DNA of 64,000 nucleotides from Hoplostethus atlanticus (lineage: Eukaryota > Chordata > Actinopteri > Trachichthyiformes > Trachichthyidae). Shown piece after piece: positions 1 through 37,908 of this stretch. Under the pieces are notes generated by a model that worked only from the letters and a program-made list of their open reading frames with translations, was not told the origin of the DNA and did not search any database. The translations under genes were made by a program, and so were the position numbers. Location of the stretch: the NCBI GenBank assembly GCA_034670405.1, contig JAXDDX010000120.1:1302001-1366000 (forward strand), in the 5' to 3' direction. How positions within the stretch are numbered: position 1 is the stretch's first letter; every line of letters begins with the position of its first letter.

Positions 1-889
1 GCGGTCAAAGTACGTCCACTAAAAGTGCTTGATTTTGCCACTGACAGGCTCAGATTGTTATTTGTGTGTCTGACAAGGGTCTGACAACATTAGTGAAAGG
101 ATCGCTACAGAAATAGACCTTGTTTTAACCAGAAAACTAAAGTCTAGCTCAAGGAGAAGTCCCGCTCTGAAATGGACGGTGGACAAAGGTAGTCTATAGC
201 GAGAGGGTTCACTTGTTGCGGGAAGAGGACGGTAGAAACCTGACAAAAGTATTCTATGAAAGCTGCGCGAAGTCTTCCTCAACATTTTGTTGGCACAGTT
301 CGGAAATGCGCAAAAATGGACCATTGTTGTTTTTTTATGTTTGGGAAAAAACAAATACTCTAAACTACGCTTTCTATACTCCAACACATGTCTCCAACGC
401 TGATTTATGTTTCCACCATCCTCTTCCTGCAACAAGTCATCCCTCTTGCTTTCATAGACCACCTTTGTCACTTTTCCACGTCCTCTTCCTGCGGAAGGCC
501 TCCAGGTTCTCCATCATGTCCACCATTGTCTCTTCTCTCCCCTGTAAGTGGTTCAAGCATTCAAGTGGCTGAATATAATAATAATAATAACTTTCATTTA
601 AGAGCACCTTTCATGCTACCCAAGGCACTTAACAATGGAAAAGAGAAGAACTAGATAAGGTGAGAAAATAACAACTAGGCTAAAAGGCTAAAAATAAAAC
701 AAACAAAGGACAAAGGACAAAAAGGCTAAAAAAAAAAGGACAGGGCCACAATTCAGCAGCTGGGTCCAAAGGCCTGGCTGAAGAGGAAGGTCTTCTATCT
801 CCTCTTTCCATCTTTTAGAGCCTACTTTTGATCAAAGCACCGAACAAGAGTTTAAACAGCTAAATCGTTTGGCTTCTATTACCTTACAG
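1..889. other. Probable intron or upstream sequence with a dispersed repeat
   Basis: No supported exon. Bases 1-128 are an inverted copy of 37410-37525, so this is a dispersed repeat. A short (AAT)n run lies near 575-590 and an A-rich stretch near 660-745. If 890-1037 is an exon, this is intron of the same gene. Confidence 0.4.
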
Positions 890-7068
<6,179 letters not shown>

Positions 7069-9490
7069 CCGCATGGACAGGGTCTATGACTGTGTGTATG
7101 TTTATGAATGCGAGCGAGAGAGGGAGCCTCACAACTGTTCATCCCTGTATAACATCACCTCAGCCAATAGCTTTATGATGTGTGTGCCACCACAGTACAG
7201 CACCCCTGGTTAAGTGTGTGTATGTGTCTGTGCATGATGCTTTTAATGACTATAACAATTTAAGGAGTCTAAGGTTGAATTATTTTCCATGTGGGTGAGG
7301 GAGTGTGTGCGTTTGCATCATGTTGGTGCTGTTTTTTGGTTCAAGCTACATTTGTTTCACAAAATCTTTGATGGCTGTTCTGCCTCAAACAGAACCATGG
7401 AATTTCCAAGAGCAATACTGCACTCTGTAATGTACCTGGCTCTGCACTAGCTACTGATCACACACAAGGAGTGCTTTTTACATCAATGCCACAGAGTACA
7501 GCAAGTGTAGCACTACGGACAACTAGGACCAATACCAAAATCCTGGACAGTTTTTATAGAACCTCTGTTTACAATCAAAATATAAGTGGGGTTGCATCAT
7601 GGGGTTTTTGCAACTAAAATGAGACCCGATTCATTTACTTGCGCAACACAAGCCAAACCCTCTTGACCAGGGATGGGCAACTACATGCCACGGAGGTGCA
7701 AGAGTGCAGATTATCATTCCTACCAGTCACTGCAGCAGCTCATTTCACTGATTATTCCCACCTCTCTGGTTGAAGATGTGTTGATCGGTGAAATCAGCTG
7801 CCATAGTGTTTGGATGGAATGAAAACCTGCAGACTCTTGGCCCTTCACTGCACATGGTTGCCCATCCCTGCTCTTGACCCTACTGTTGGCAGGATGTTTA
7901 CAGGTCTACCAATGCATATTCAGGTATTCGCTTATGCATGTTTACTGACGTGGAGGTCTTGAATTATTGAGTTGGGTTGGGTCTGTGGAGTGGATTTTAT
8001 AGTAAAAAGTTACACCTCCATACTGATCACAAGTCAGGGAGGTTTACATTCCGCTAAAAGCTGAAGATAATGTCAGTACTAATCTATTTATTCCAGGTCC
8101 GCAGTTGGGGATAATGTGCAATAATACCTCAAACTAGGTCTAATACCAACATGATGGGGTATGCGAGCTAAGCAGTCAGGTTTCCATCTAATGCAGTGAC
8201 ACAAGTCAAATTAAATGGATGCACTAAAATGATGAGTCACCACAAGTACACATCATAAAATTAATCCTAGACTAAAATGGCAACAGGAAAGGATATGTAG
8301 ATATTCCCTTTTTTTTCCCAGAAGAGGGACCTAAGACGAGACCAAACTTTTTGCACATAATATTTGTTGCAAATAGCTGACAACTTCATGAGGAATGGAC
8401 CCGGGTCAGTGGAATGACTGTAGATAGAATGACAGAAGATTGATGTTTTGTTTCTAAACTATCATAGTGATTTTATGGAGGGGGAAAAAAAATCACAGTT
8501 TATTGTAGTTGTGTAGGACATATTTGAATATTTGTATTTTATTTACTGTTTTGAAAGAGTGAACAAGAAATATGAATGTTATGGTCTATTAAAAATGGCT
8601 ATCTAATTTATTTTGTGTCATCACGACATGTACATATTGATTTTGTCAAAAGGCGCAAGCAAGGTTGGAAATGCATAACAGGCTATGTTAATAAGATCAA
8701 AGGCCTCCAATGGCTCATGGTAGGATTATGTAAGTTTCTGCCAGTGTTATGCAGGCTGCATGTACAGCACAAACAATCACATTGTAGTATTAGTACTATT
8801 AACACTCAGAATATTGTTATCATTTACGGAAAGTGATTCAGTTTGCTCTGAAGTGCAAACAGCTTTGTGCATTGTGCCATCCATAATCATCACCACCTAG
8901 TAACACAGGATCTCACTGAAAACTCACCCTTATTGTACTTGAGTGTGTTCTCTATGTAAAACTCTCCAACACAGTGTGTATGTGATTATAACGTGTACAC
9001 TTGCAAGCAAGGATGAATGGAGATTGAGGGAGAGAGCGAGAGAGAGCGAGAGAGAGCGAGGAGGAGAGAGAGAAAGTGGAAACAAACCCTCACTCCTTGC
9101 TGGAGGTGTCTGTGCCACGTCACACTCTGTGTGACTCAAACATTCTGAATAATGGATACAAAAAAGAGAGGATTTATTCTTTCCACCCACCCCCTCCCTC
9201 AAACTCTTCTCCTGCCATATGCAAGGATTACGAGCTGAAAATAGCCCCCCTTTCCCCATGTTATGTGAAACTGAAAGCACACAGGAGAAGAAATGCTTGT
9301 TGGTGGGGGACTTGGGACTTAAGCCTTGTGCACCTCTGCTTGCTTTCCTACATCCCTCATCTACAAGTCATCCCGATGGCCTGCAGCACCATCACCATGT
9401 ATCTGTGCAACTCTACTTTTCAGAATGATAAGCTTTTTGGAATATGATGATGTACATGTGGTTGTAATAAAGAGATTTTAATTAGCTACG
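7069..9490 (+). other. Probable 3' UTR of the unrecognised gene
   Basis: No further coding exon is visible after the stop. The first good polyadenylation signal is AATAAA at 9466-9471, giving a 3' UTR of about 2.4 kb. It contains a GA-rich run (9027-9075) and no obvious transposase. Assignment rests on signal position only. Confidence 0.5.
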
Positions 9491-9794
9491 ACCAAGTCTT
9501 GTTTTATCTTCGTTGATGGGTTCACAATACGCTGTTGCTATTTGGGTGGAGCATCCCTTTGGCTAATGTAAGGGGTTGTACTGCATTGTCTCTGCCACAG
9601 ATGAATAATTCAATAGCCAACCTAGCTTAACTTCTTTTTCTGGCTTACATTCATTCTGAGAAATGAGCTGCAATGGACAGAGGGAAAGGAAACTGAATCA
9701 CTTTAGTATAACTCTGAAAAGGACTGAAGAAGAGTAGCGTTCACTTTAAGAAATTCTGTCTATGTACACCATGGTGCTGCCACCACAGATTTGT

Positions 9795-10268
9795 GATGAC
9801 TGTTGTCCTTCCAGCAAAATCACCCATCTCAGGCAAGGAGCACTGTAGTTCTGTCAGTGATCCTTAGCTTCCTATTCACCTCCACAACTAGGGTCCTTCT
9901 TGCCCAGTGGATGAGTTTGGAGGGACAATTAGCTCTAGAAAGAGTCTGGAAAGTTCCATGTCCTAATGATGGAGCCTTCTGTGCTCTTGTGAACTCCCAA
10001 CACTTTAGAAATTGTTTGAGACCCTTCCATGGATCTATGCCTCCTCACAATTCTGTCTCTGAATTCTACAGACAGTTCATTGGACTTCACAGTAATGTTT
10101 CTGTCCTTAAATAGGTATATGTGTTTCCTTTTAAATCATGTCCAGTCAATTGAATTGGCCACAGGTGGGCTCAAACTAAGTTGCAGAGACATTTAATTTT
10201 AAATTCAGAGTAACACCAAAAATGCAGAAAACGTCTGTGGGGTTGAATACTTTTTGAAGGCACTGTAT
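9795..10268. mobile_element. Mariner/Tc1-like non-autonomous relic
   Basis: The segment ends in GTTGAATACTTTTTGAAGGC followed by ACTGTAT, a terminus typical of fish Tc1/mariner-derived repeats, and has the wording of their non-coding interiors. No transposase frame survives. The left boundary is approximate. Confidence 0.55.
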
Positions 10269-10624
10269 ATACAGAAATATGTATAGGTCATAGCAGCATT
10301 CTAGTTGACTGGGGCTGGGACCAGGACTGGGACCTTTATGGCAGGAAACATTGTGGAGCCAGATGGGTTTCCACACTGAACACTTCAAACATTCCTTGAG
10401 GGGCTGGAGGTTTAAGGTGCACCATAGCTGTATTACCTCGTTGGGGAGAAGGTAGGAGGAATTGTCCAATTCTACCACTGCCTCCTGACTGTCCAGGCTC
10501 AGCCCTATGGCAGCGCTAGCCTTTTCTACGTTTGTTAAGCCTGCCTGCGTCACCCTCATTGATATTGGTTCCCCAGCACACGACTGCAAAGAACAATGTG
10601 TTGGCCGCTATGGCCTGATAGAAG

Positions 10625-11235
10625 ATGCAGAGTAGTCTGCTGCACATTGTTCCATGGTAGTAGAAAATGCAGAGTGGACTGGTGCACATTGTTCTACACT
10701 GGTGGAAGATGTAGTCCGTTTCACATTATTCTATACTGGTAGAAGATGTAGAGCAGTCAGTTTCACATTGTTCCACACTAGTAGAAGATGTAGAGCAGTC
10801 TGTTTCACATTGTTCTATACTGGTAGAAGATGTAGAGCAGTCAGTTTCACATTGTTCCACACTAGTAGAAGATGTAGAGCAGTCTGTTTCACATTGTTCC
10901 ACACTAGTAGAAGGTGCAGAGTGGACTGTTGCACATTGTTCTACACTGATGGAAGATGTAGTCCGTTTAACATTGTTCCACTGTAGTAGAAGATGCAGAG
11001 TGGACTGTTGCACATTGTTCTACACTGGTAGTAGATGTAGAGCTGTCTGTTCTGTTTCACATTGTTCCACACTAGTAGAAGATGCAGAGTGGACTGTTGC
11101 ACATTGTTCTACACTGGTAGTAGATGTAGAGCTGTCTGTTCTGTTTCACATTGTTCCACACTAGTAGAAGATGCAGAGTGGACTGCTGCACATTGTTCTA
11201 CACTGCTAGAAGATGCAGAGTAGACTGTTGCCACA
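10625..11235. repeat. Minisatellite with a 42-bp unit, about 14 copies
   Basis: Units follow the pattern CACATTGTTCTACACTGGTA + GAAGATG(T/C)AGAG + a variable end. Most are 42 bp (14 codons); 37-bp and 47-bp variants occur, and two unit types alternate to give an 84-89-bp higher-order period. Because 42 is a multiple of three, both strands show repetitive open frames of about 100 codons. These have no start or splice context and are not taken as genes. Confidence 0.9.
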
Positions 11236-11249
11236 TTTCTACCGCTTTA

Positions 11250-12420
11250 AATATTAAAATTGGTAGAAATGTAGCAGTCATTTGTCCAATACCACCTTGT
11301 TCTACCATTAAAATTGAAGATTAGGAACCCAATGGGATCAAGAAGTTTAAGAGGCTAAAACAAGCAACAAAAAATAACATGTGCTAGGGAAATACCGGTT
11401 TTATAACACCACAGCCCCCTTTTTTAAATGCTGTTGTTTTGAGGCTGAAGATTTTGTGTTCCAGCAGTGCTTGCTAGTTTTAGCGTCTGTTGATGCATTG
11501 TTTAGGGAGGTTTGGTTTGCAATGCAATAGTAGGAAGAACATTAGATTAGTCAGTCAGATAAAGTACATAATCACGCCTGTGGACCATTCTTCTGTTTAA
11601 AATATTACACCATTATCAAAATACATACTACTCTCACTACAAATGCCATCATCACCAAAACCAATAGTGTTTCCTCTAAGATATTATGTAACACTGGGAG
11701 AACTTTGTTTCTTAGTCGTGTCTCAAACTTAACCACACACACCAATACAATACAGTTCTAATTTGAATTCTCATACCATGAGGACAAATTCTGAACATGG
11801 GCCCTACCATTAGTTGTTTGTTGACAATCAATGTGACTGGATGATGCCCTTTTGCTATTCCTATTTGTGTTCCTAGCAGGGCTGGGGGTTGGGTGAGGCA
11901 TGCTGACTGAAGAAATCAACTTGGGGAATGGTGTACAAACATGTCTGCTGTCTCTGTGTTTAACGAGTACTGTTATGTAACTGGTGTGAACTATGAGAAA
12001 GGCTAGTCATCCATGGTGAACACATAGGCTCTTGCCCATTCATACATTATCATGACTTGCCCCGTAGCAGTCAGGAGGCTTCTTTAATGCTCTCTGATGT
12101 AATGGCTTTGAATGTCTCAGATGGAAAGTACAATGCCTAGACTGGGGAATATGTGTACTTTACACATCACATGCATGCCCTATACTATAGTCTTTTGTTT
12201 CTTCCTATTCTAGGGAAGGTAGGTAAATGTATTGAATCGAAAATGTGGGGGAAAAAATGCTATTGCTAACCATCTTTGAAGTGAAAAAAATCCATGTGCA
12301 ATTATAGAAATTTTGAGGTTTTAGCATGCAATACTTAAATACAATGAAATACAAAATTTGCCTGTTTTGGAACTCAAACAAAGGATCTATACTTACTTAT
12401 TTACTACTTATTTACTTGCA
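11250..12420. other. Intergenic, nothing recognised
   Basis: Between the minisatellite and a Tc1 relic. AT-rich unique-looking sequence with no frame of coding quality and no RNA gene seen. Confidence 0.35.
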
Positions 12421-12423
12421 GTT

Positions 12424-13140
12424 TGGTCGCAATCAAATGCGTTGTTTGGCAATAACCCAAAACTGCATCCCTATGCTCAAGCATGGTGTGTCATGGTCTG
12501 GTGCTGCTTTTCTTCCTCTGGACCTGGATGACTCGACATCATTAAATCCATGAATTCTGAGGGATACCAGAGAATTTTTGAACAATTTTTGTCAGGCCAT
12601 CAGTCAGAGGTAAAGAGAGGTAAAGCTGCACCGAAAGTGGCTGTTGAACAAGATCATGATGATTCTCAGCATTCAAGCAAATCTACCAAAGAATGACTCA
12701 GGAAGGAGAAGTTTAGTGTTTTGGATTGGCCAAGTCTAAAATCGAACTGCAGTAATGTGGCAGGACCTGAAGCGGGCTGTTGATGCGAGACACCCTCAAA
12801 CCTCACTGTTGGCCGAGTTCCATAAGGAGTGGGTGAAAATCCCTTAAGGAAGATGCCAGAGACTGATCTGTGGCTATAGGAGACATGTACGTCAGGTCAT
12901 CACTGCCAAAGGAGCTGCCACATAATGATTTAAGGGGTTCACATTTTTGCACACAGGGATATGAGTTTTTGTTAAACAAACCAGTTTTGTTGAATAAATA
13001 ATTAAATGATCAAGAATAGATTTATGTGTGCATGTGCTTTATGTTCAGATTAGATTAGGATTTTATAAGGTTACTCCTCTATAATATATGGAATAATGGC
13101 CACCCTCTGTAGGGTTCACAAACTTTCAAGCATGACTGTA
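12424..13140 (+). mobile_element. Tc1-like transposon relic, 3' half
   Basis: Frame-shifted plus-strand remnants of the transposase C-terminal part are readable, including VWQDLKRAVDARHPQTSLLA followed by EFHKEWVKI, the usual end of the DDE domain. The right end reads GGGTTCACAAACTTTCAAGC then ATGACTGTA, a Tc1-type terminus. The 5' half is missing or unrecognisable. Confidence 0.75.
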
Positions 13141-13469
13141 TATTCACTTCTCCTATTCTATTCATTCACTTCAGACACATTGATAGTGTCTTGATGTGTC
13201 TTGTTACAGGGCAAAATGTCGCAAAATGGAATCCAACTGTGCAGAGGCACAAAATGGAATCCGAATGACAGCAAATAGCTCTTCATTATCATCAAGCTTT
13301 GTCAGGAGGAGTGTTCCTCAGGAGCTGCCACCCAGTTAGTAGATCCATGGAGCAGCAGTGCCCACTTATGGCACAAATCTGACATGACAAGTGGAAGGGT
13401 TAGGACAACCCCCACTTGGTCTGCAGACATGAAACATTAAAACTTAATTAACACGATAATAGCTCAACA

Positions 13470-14354
13470 TTAATGTTCAACAAATAAAGGCTTTTATTAT
13501 ATAATGGCGGAAAAGCCTCTAAAGCAGAATTTAGTCGATGGGGAAACCAAAACTCTCCAGTGAAAACCATAATAATAATAAACATAATTATGCAAACTTA
13601 TGTGGAATCTATTATAATCAGTTCAGGTTAAGGGTTTCCCATAGACAACCAGTGTAGTATTGATCAATTCTACAATAAATATGTAATCAATCCAAATGCA
13701 TCATATCCATCATATCAGAGGTGGACCACACTGATTGGACCAAATCCCATTTTTAATAAAAAGGACAATATTGGCCAATTAGGCTTTACATTCTTTGTGA
13801 TTGTTAATTCTACAAAAGCTAACACTGGTCAGATTTTCGATTGTTCTTGTATTGTCTTGTCACGTCACAGGACAAAAAACTTCAGGCTGGATAAACAGAA
13901 CGACGCAGTGGCATGTTACTCAGAAATCAGAATGTTTAATATATATAAAAAAACAAAAAAGAGAACAGACATATCCATCAAGCACATTGGCATTGTATTC
14001 TATACATCACAAATCCTACAGAGAATGAGACAGAGAATACAAAGAGGAAAGTGATCTACACTGTGATGACATAGCTACTTCATTCACCTCTTTTGCCCGC
14101 CTCTGTCAGTCATCATAAGAAACAAATGTGAAAAAACAAGTCAGCCATTTTGCTACAACATAAAATGCCATGTTGCCGCCCATGACGTTGCCATCAGTGT
14201 GGATGTAGCGGTTTCTGTTCTGACTTGTGGATGGTGTTGGGTGGGAGGGGAAACCCCACAGTCTGCAGACCAAACAGGGTGGTCAGTAAATAGTCTTTGG
14301 GTGACAGACCGGTGCCTTTTGGTTCTCTTCCAAAACAGTGGGCGGTGGTAACGT
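13470..14354 (-). other. rbbp5: Probable 3' UTR of rbbp5
   Basis: Follows the rbbp5 stop on the minus strand. The first clear minus-strand AATAAA is the complement of 13493-13498. The segment includes a dispersed repeat (13620-13790) that recurs at 21210-21350. Confidence 0.5.
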
Positions 14355-33371
<19,017 letters not shown>

Positions 33372-35647
33372 TGCTGGTCGACTGGGGATCCAAAGTTTCT
33401 GAAAAACTTGATTTCACTGAAATATTTCTACAACACTATTTAGCTCTGCTGCTAACAACAGGGCGACTGGCGCCGAGCTGCCAACAAGGACCCCAAACAA
33501 AGCGATGTTGAACATGCCTAAACAAAATGCAAACTATTGAACTTAAATTGTTGATTAATATGTCTGTGTTCATGGCGATTTGGAATACAGTTCATGAAAT
33601 TGCATTATTTTTTTTTCACTGTATTTAGTCATATGTGGACTTCTGCGTACAAAAGCCGAAAACTCAGTTGCCAAAAACCCAAAAGGCGAAAACTCAGTTG
33701 CCAAAAACCCAATGTTTTTTAAGGCAACTGCGATAAATTGAACCAGCATGGCGCCCGAAGAGCCTCAAAGACCTGACTCGTGATCATCCGGGTCCTTCCA
33801 AAAATAACCAATCACATCTTTGGTGGGGAAACGGGGCGGGGTTTTACTTTTTAGAAATTGGATGTAACATATTAAATACTGCATTCTATCTTACAATAGA
33901 CGCTTTTTAAAAACGAAAATCACATAGAAAACTTCATACCCTGGTCAAAATTAAGCAAAACAGTCGATAAAGCACTATAGGTCCATGCTGTATAAACGTG
34001 AGTCCGAGCGATTGCCGTCACTGTGACGTGAACCAATAGAAAACGAGCCTTATGTAGGTCGCAGCTTTCCAAGCTGTTGTGGCGCCCCGGAAAGCTCATA
34101 GAAACGCACAACTAGATTGGACACACTAGTGTAGAGTTCGACATTTAATTCAAAACTACAACAATTCAAGGTTGCCATGCTTATCAGCAAAAATGCACAC
34201 CTTGTGGAACACAGCTTAACTAACACATTTAACAATTCGTTACGGTCCTTGGCATACGTGATTAAGCAGCACTTTAGAGTTTAGACTACTTGCTTTATTG
34301 TGGCAGAAGAATATTGTGAGAACATCTGACGAGGCAAATCTGAAAGTAGTTTTTTTCCCTACGCGTTGCTTGGTGTATTGGCTTTATGCTAAACTGTAGA
34401 GTGGACCCCGATTCCCTTTAGTTATGTTCTACCAGGAATGCATTTTGCCGATATGCAAGGCAACATTAAACTGCCGGGTTTTATTTAACCAAGGCGTACT
34501 AAGCTTAGCGTAACGTTCTCTCTAAACAATTGAAAGCTAGTGGTCAGTTACTAGTCTGAGCGAAACTGTAGATCCTAGCATTAAGAAACTAGTAAAAAAA
34601 ATTAATTCAAAGCGTCTTCAGCTAACTGTTTTAAACTTGTCGTATTTAAGATACAGCAGATCTATTTTTCTTATATCTATATCAGAAAAAAGTAGAGCAT
34701 GCGCATAAGTGAAAATTGTTATAAAACATCTAGTTGTAGCCCAGTTAAACCGAGACTATCCCGAATAGACAAATTGGACACCTTGGAATAAATTTTTTTT
34801 TTGTTTTACCGATAATGTATTACAAGATACCCTGTCTGTGAACATATTAGAGGTGAGAGTCGATGGCTTTTGCTTATCATAATAGTGTGTACATTCATGA
34901 AAAGCTATGCAACACACTAGTTGTATAGACAGTTGTATAAGCGTTACTGACCTCATTTTGACTATTTGGATGCTCACAGGAGTTTGTATACCCTTATAAG
35001 ATGTATTATTCTGGCTATCTATTATGTAATGATGGATACTATAACTGATATCCAGAGTTTGATTGCAATAGTTACCTGGTTGGCTTGCTGTAACAGTTGG
35101 CTGTCTGGCTACATTGACCTACATTCTCTAATTTGTCACATCTTATTTCTTACTGAAAACTCAGAATATTGACAAATTAATGATGACCACATATTGATTC
35201 TTTATTGAATAATATTACACATCCCCGTGACCCTGAATAGGAATAATTGGGCAAAAGAGAATGAATGAATGAATTAATTAACAGTTGTTAATTAATAATT
35301 TGACAGAAATTTCACAATTGATGATTTTTTTTCTGTAAATATGAAAACAAGTAAAGAATAACTAATATATTACACACATTGACATATTAGAATACAATAA
35401 CTGATGAAATATTGAAAACATTTTAAATGTAAAGTTCACATACAGGCCTACATGGTAGAAACAATGACTAAAGAAGATCACTTAATCTTCATTTCTCTAA
35501 TATTGCCTTATTCTACTAAATTCTGGTCAAATAGGGATCTGTGGCTCTAATACTTACTCTTGTATGATGATGATGTGAACTGTGGATGTGTTGTATACAG
35601 CGTTCCATAAACGCCCCACTTCCCGGCCAGGGCCTGTGCTGCTGACA
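33372..35647. promoter_or_regulatory. Head-to-head spacer between rbbp5 and cry
   Basis: About 2.3 kb between the two divergent start codons, so it must hold both promoters. Visible items: a two-copy 29-bp direct repeat (33654-33715, CGAAAACTCAGTTGCCAAAA core), a CRE-like TGACGTGA (34023-34030) and a D-box match (35021-35030). An acceptor-like TGTATACAG ends at 35600, so the cry start codon may lie in a second exon with a noncoding first exon upstream. No transcription start can be placed. Confidence 0.5.
35021..35030. promoter_or_regulatory. D-box match upstream of cry
   Basis: ATTATGTAAT fits the PAR-bZIP consensus RTTAYGTAAY exactly, about 620 bp before the cry start. D-boxes mediate light or clock control of several fish clock genes. 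A ten-base partly degenerate match in AT-rich DNA is weak evidence; a near match also occurs in an rbbp5 intron at about 25930. Confidence 0.3.
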
Positions 35648-37860
35648 ATGGCCCAGACCAACTCCATCCACTGGTTCCGCAAGGGTCTGCGTCTCCATGA
35701 CAACCCGGCGCTGCTGGAGGTGGTCCGCGGCGCCAACAGCCTACGATGCGTTTACTTCCTGGATCCCTGGTTCGCGGGCTCCTCCAACCTTGGGATCAAC
35801 CGCTGGAGGTGAGAGATAGTGATGGGAAGACCGACTCTTTTAACTAACTCGATTCTTCCGAGCCGTCCGATAGAAGTGAATAAATTCTGAATCGATTCAT
35901 TATGATTCACCAACAAAAAAATACCACACCATGTGAGGTTTGAACCTACAATCTTCAACATGAGAATCTGATGCACTACTCACTGAGCTAAACCAGTTAT
36001 GGGAACACATGAGCGCCACCCCTATCAAACCGGGGTCAGGCTTTGTTGTGTCTGGGTTATCTGCTGGTTACAACACCCAGAGGCTGATGACTACACTCAT
36101 TTGTCCGATTTTTACAAAAAGAAAAATGACATATATTTATCAATTAAATATGGAGGAGCACAGAGGCGATAGGTGATTCTTGGTGCAGAGAAAAATAACT
36201 GGTGGTTTTGTACTGAGAGTCAAATTTCCAGCAATTTTCAGTCACGAGCAATTTTCAGTATTGAGATGACCTAGTTTTCAGGCTCTAGCTGCTGCAGCCT
36301 GGTGGTCAAACATAGCAATTGACTGCACAGTGAGACTACAGCACTGGATAACTTCATAATTTCAAAAATGCATAATGACACATACAGTAGTGGGGACAGT
36401 AATAAATAATCTTGCAATAATCTTGGCAATTTCATATAAGCCAGTAGAGGCATCTGGAATAAAGATGGAAACAGAAAGAATTCCTAGTGAATATACCAGA
36501 AACAAAGTTGTAATGTAATGAAATGAACTTTATGAAATTCTTTTTTCGCACACCCCTGACTAGATACACACATGCACCCTCCTGGTGGTGTCTGGGATCG
36601 AACCAGTGATCCTGCGGTGATGGGTCGGCCTCTACGCTAGGCCAACCTGCCGCCCCAGGTAGCAAAAGTCCCTTGTGCCTCAGAGAGCTCAATCTCAACT
36701 GGTAAAAGTGAATGGTAAAAATTCAATAACAATCACATTCAATTAGATTTTTTTATTCATTTCGGGCCAATATGAGCATGACAATATTAAATTTGCAATT
36801 CAATATAATCTCTGCTGGCACTAACTAATCTCTTTCCATACATAATAGACCATGGACCATTGCTGTTGTGGTCTGTACACTTCCTTTCCTGTAAATGTAA
36901 TATGTCTACTGACAGGTTTATACGCATGTAATATGTCTACTGACTGATATATGTATTTAATATGTCTACTGACAGGTTTATATGCATTTAATATGCCTAC
37001 TGACAGATATATATATCCATTTAATGTCTGCGTTGTCATCTGTGTCTCAGATTCCTGCTGCAGTGTCTGGAGGATTTAGATGCCAGTCTCCGGAAGCTCA
37101 ACTCTCGCCTGTTCGTCATCCGTGGGCAGCCGGCTAACATGTTCCCCCAACTTTTCAAGGTAGAGTGTTAAAACAAACAAACATGACATTGATTACTGTA
37201 TGGGACTATTAGCCCTCCTACTTTGGAGGCCTCGCCCTCATGTTTAAGGCTATCGTTAAAGTCGCAAAGGAAACGACATTTCAATTGTGTCTTGCTTCCG
37301 TAATTCGCATCACTTGTTGTGAAGTTGTGAAGATGCAAGTTGTGATGGGAGGAGTGGAGGTGGGATTGTTCAAAAATGTGTGATGGTATTATTGGCCTAC
37401 TGGTAAAAAAAGGTCTATCTCTGTAGCGATCCTTTCCATAATGTTGTCAGACACTTGTCAGACACACAAATAACAATCTGAGCCTGTCAGTGGCAAAAAC
37501 AAGCACTTTTAGTGGACGTGCTTTGATCGGCGCACTTGCCCCTGTTGATTACGTTGCAGCCATAGCAGAACATTTCGCGACTGCCGACTGAGGTGATCTA
37601 CCGGAGCAATTCCAAAACTTTTTGTACCTATTCTGCGGTATAAATGACGAATTTGTATAAATAGAGCCCAGGTTTTAAAATACTGGAATTCTCCTTTAAA
37701 GCTGCTACCAGTAGATTTTGAAATTTTGAGATTTTTGCTGACCCCTTCAGTCCCTTAGTGGTAGTGTTTTATACCTATACGTTGCAAAGACGACTCTCGC
37801 CACTTGTGAGTGTTTGGTTTTTTTAAATGCCAGAACATAGTGCCACATGCCACACACACA

Positions 37861-37908
<48 letters not shown>

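Noticed and set aside
10654-11013. Cys- or Ser/Thr-rich repeat proteins on both strands
   Set aside because: Both are readings of the 42-bp minisatellite, with no splice or promoter context.
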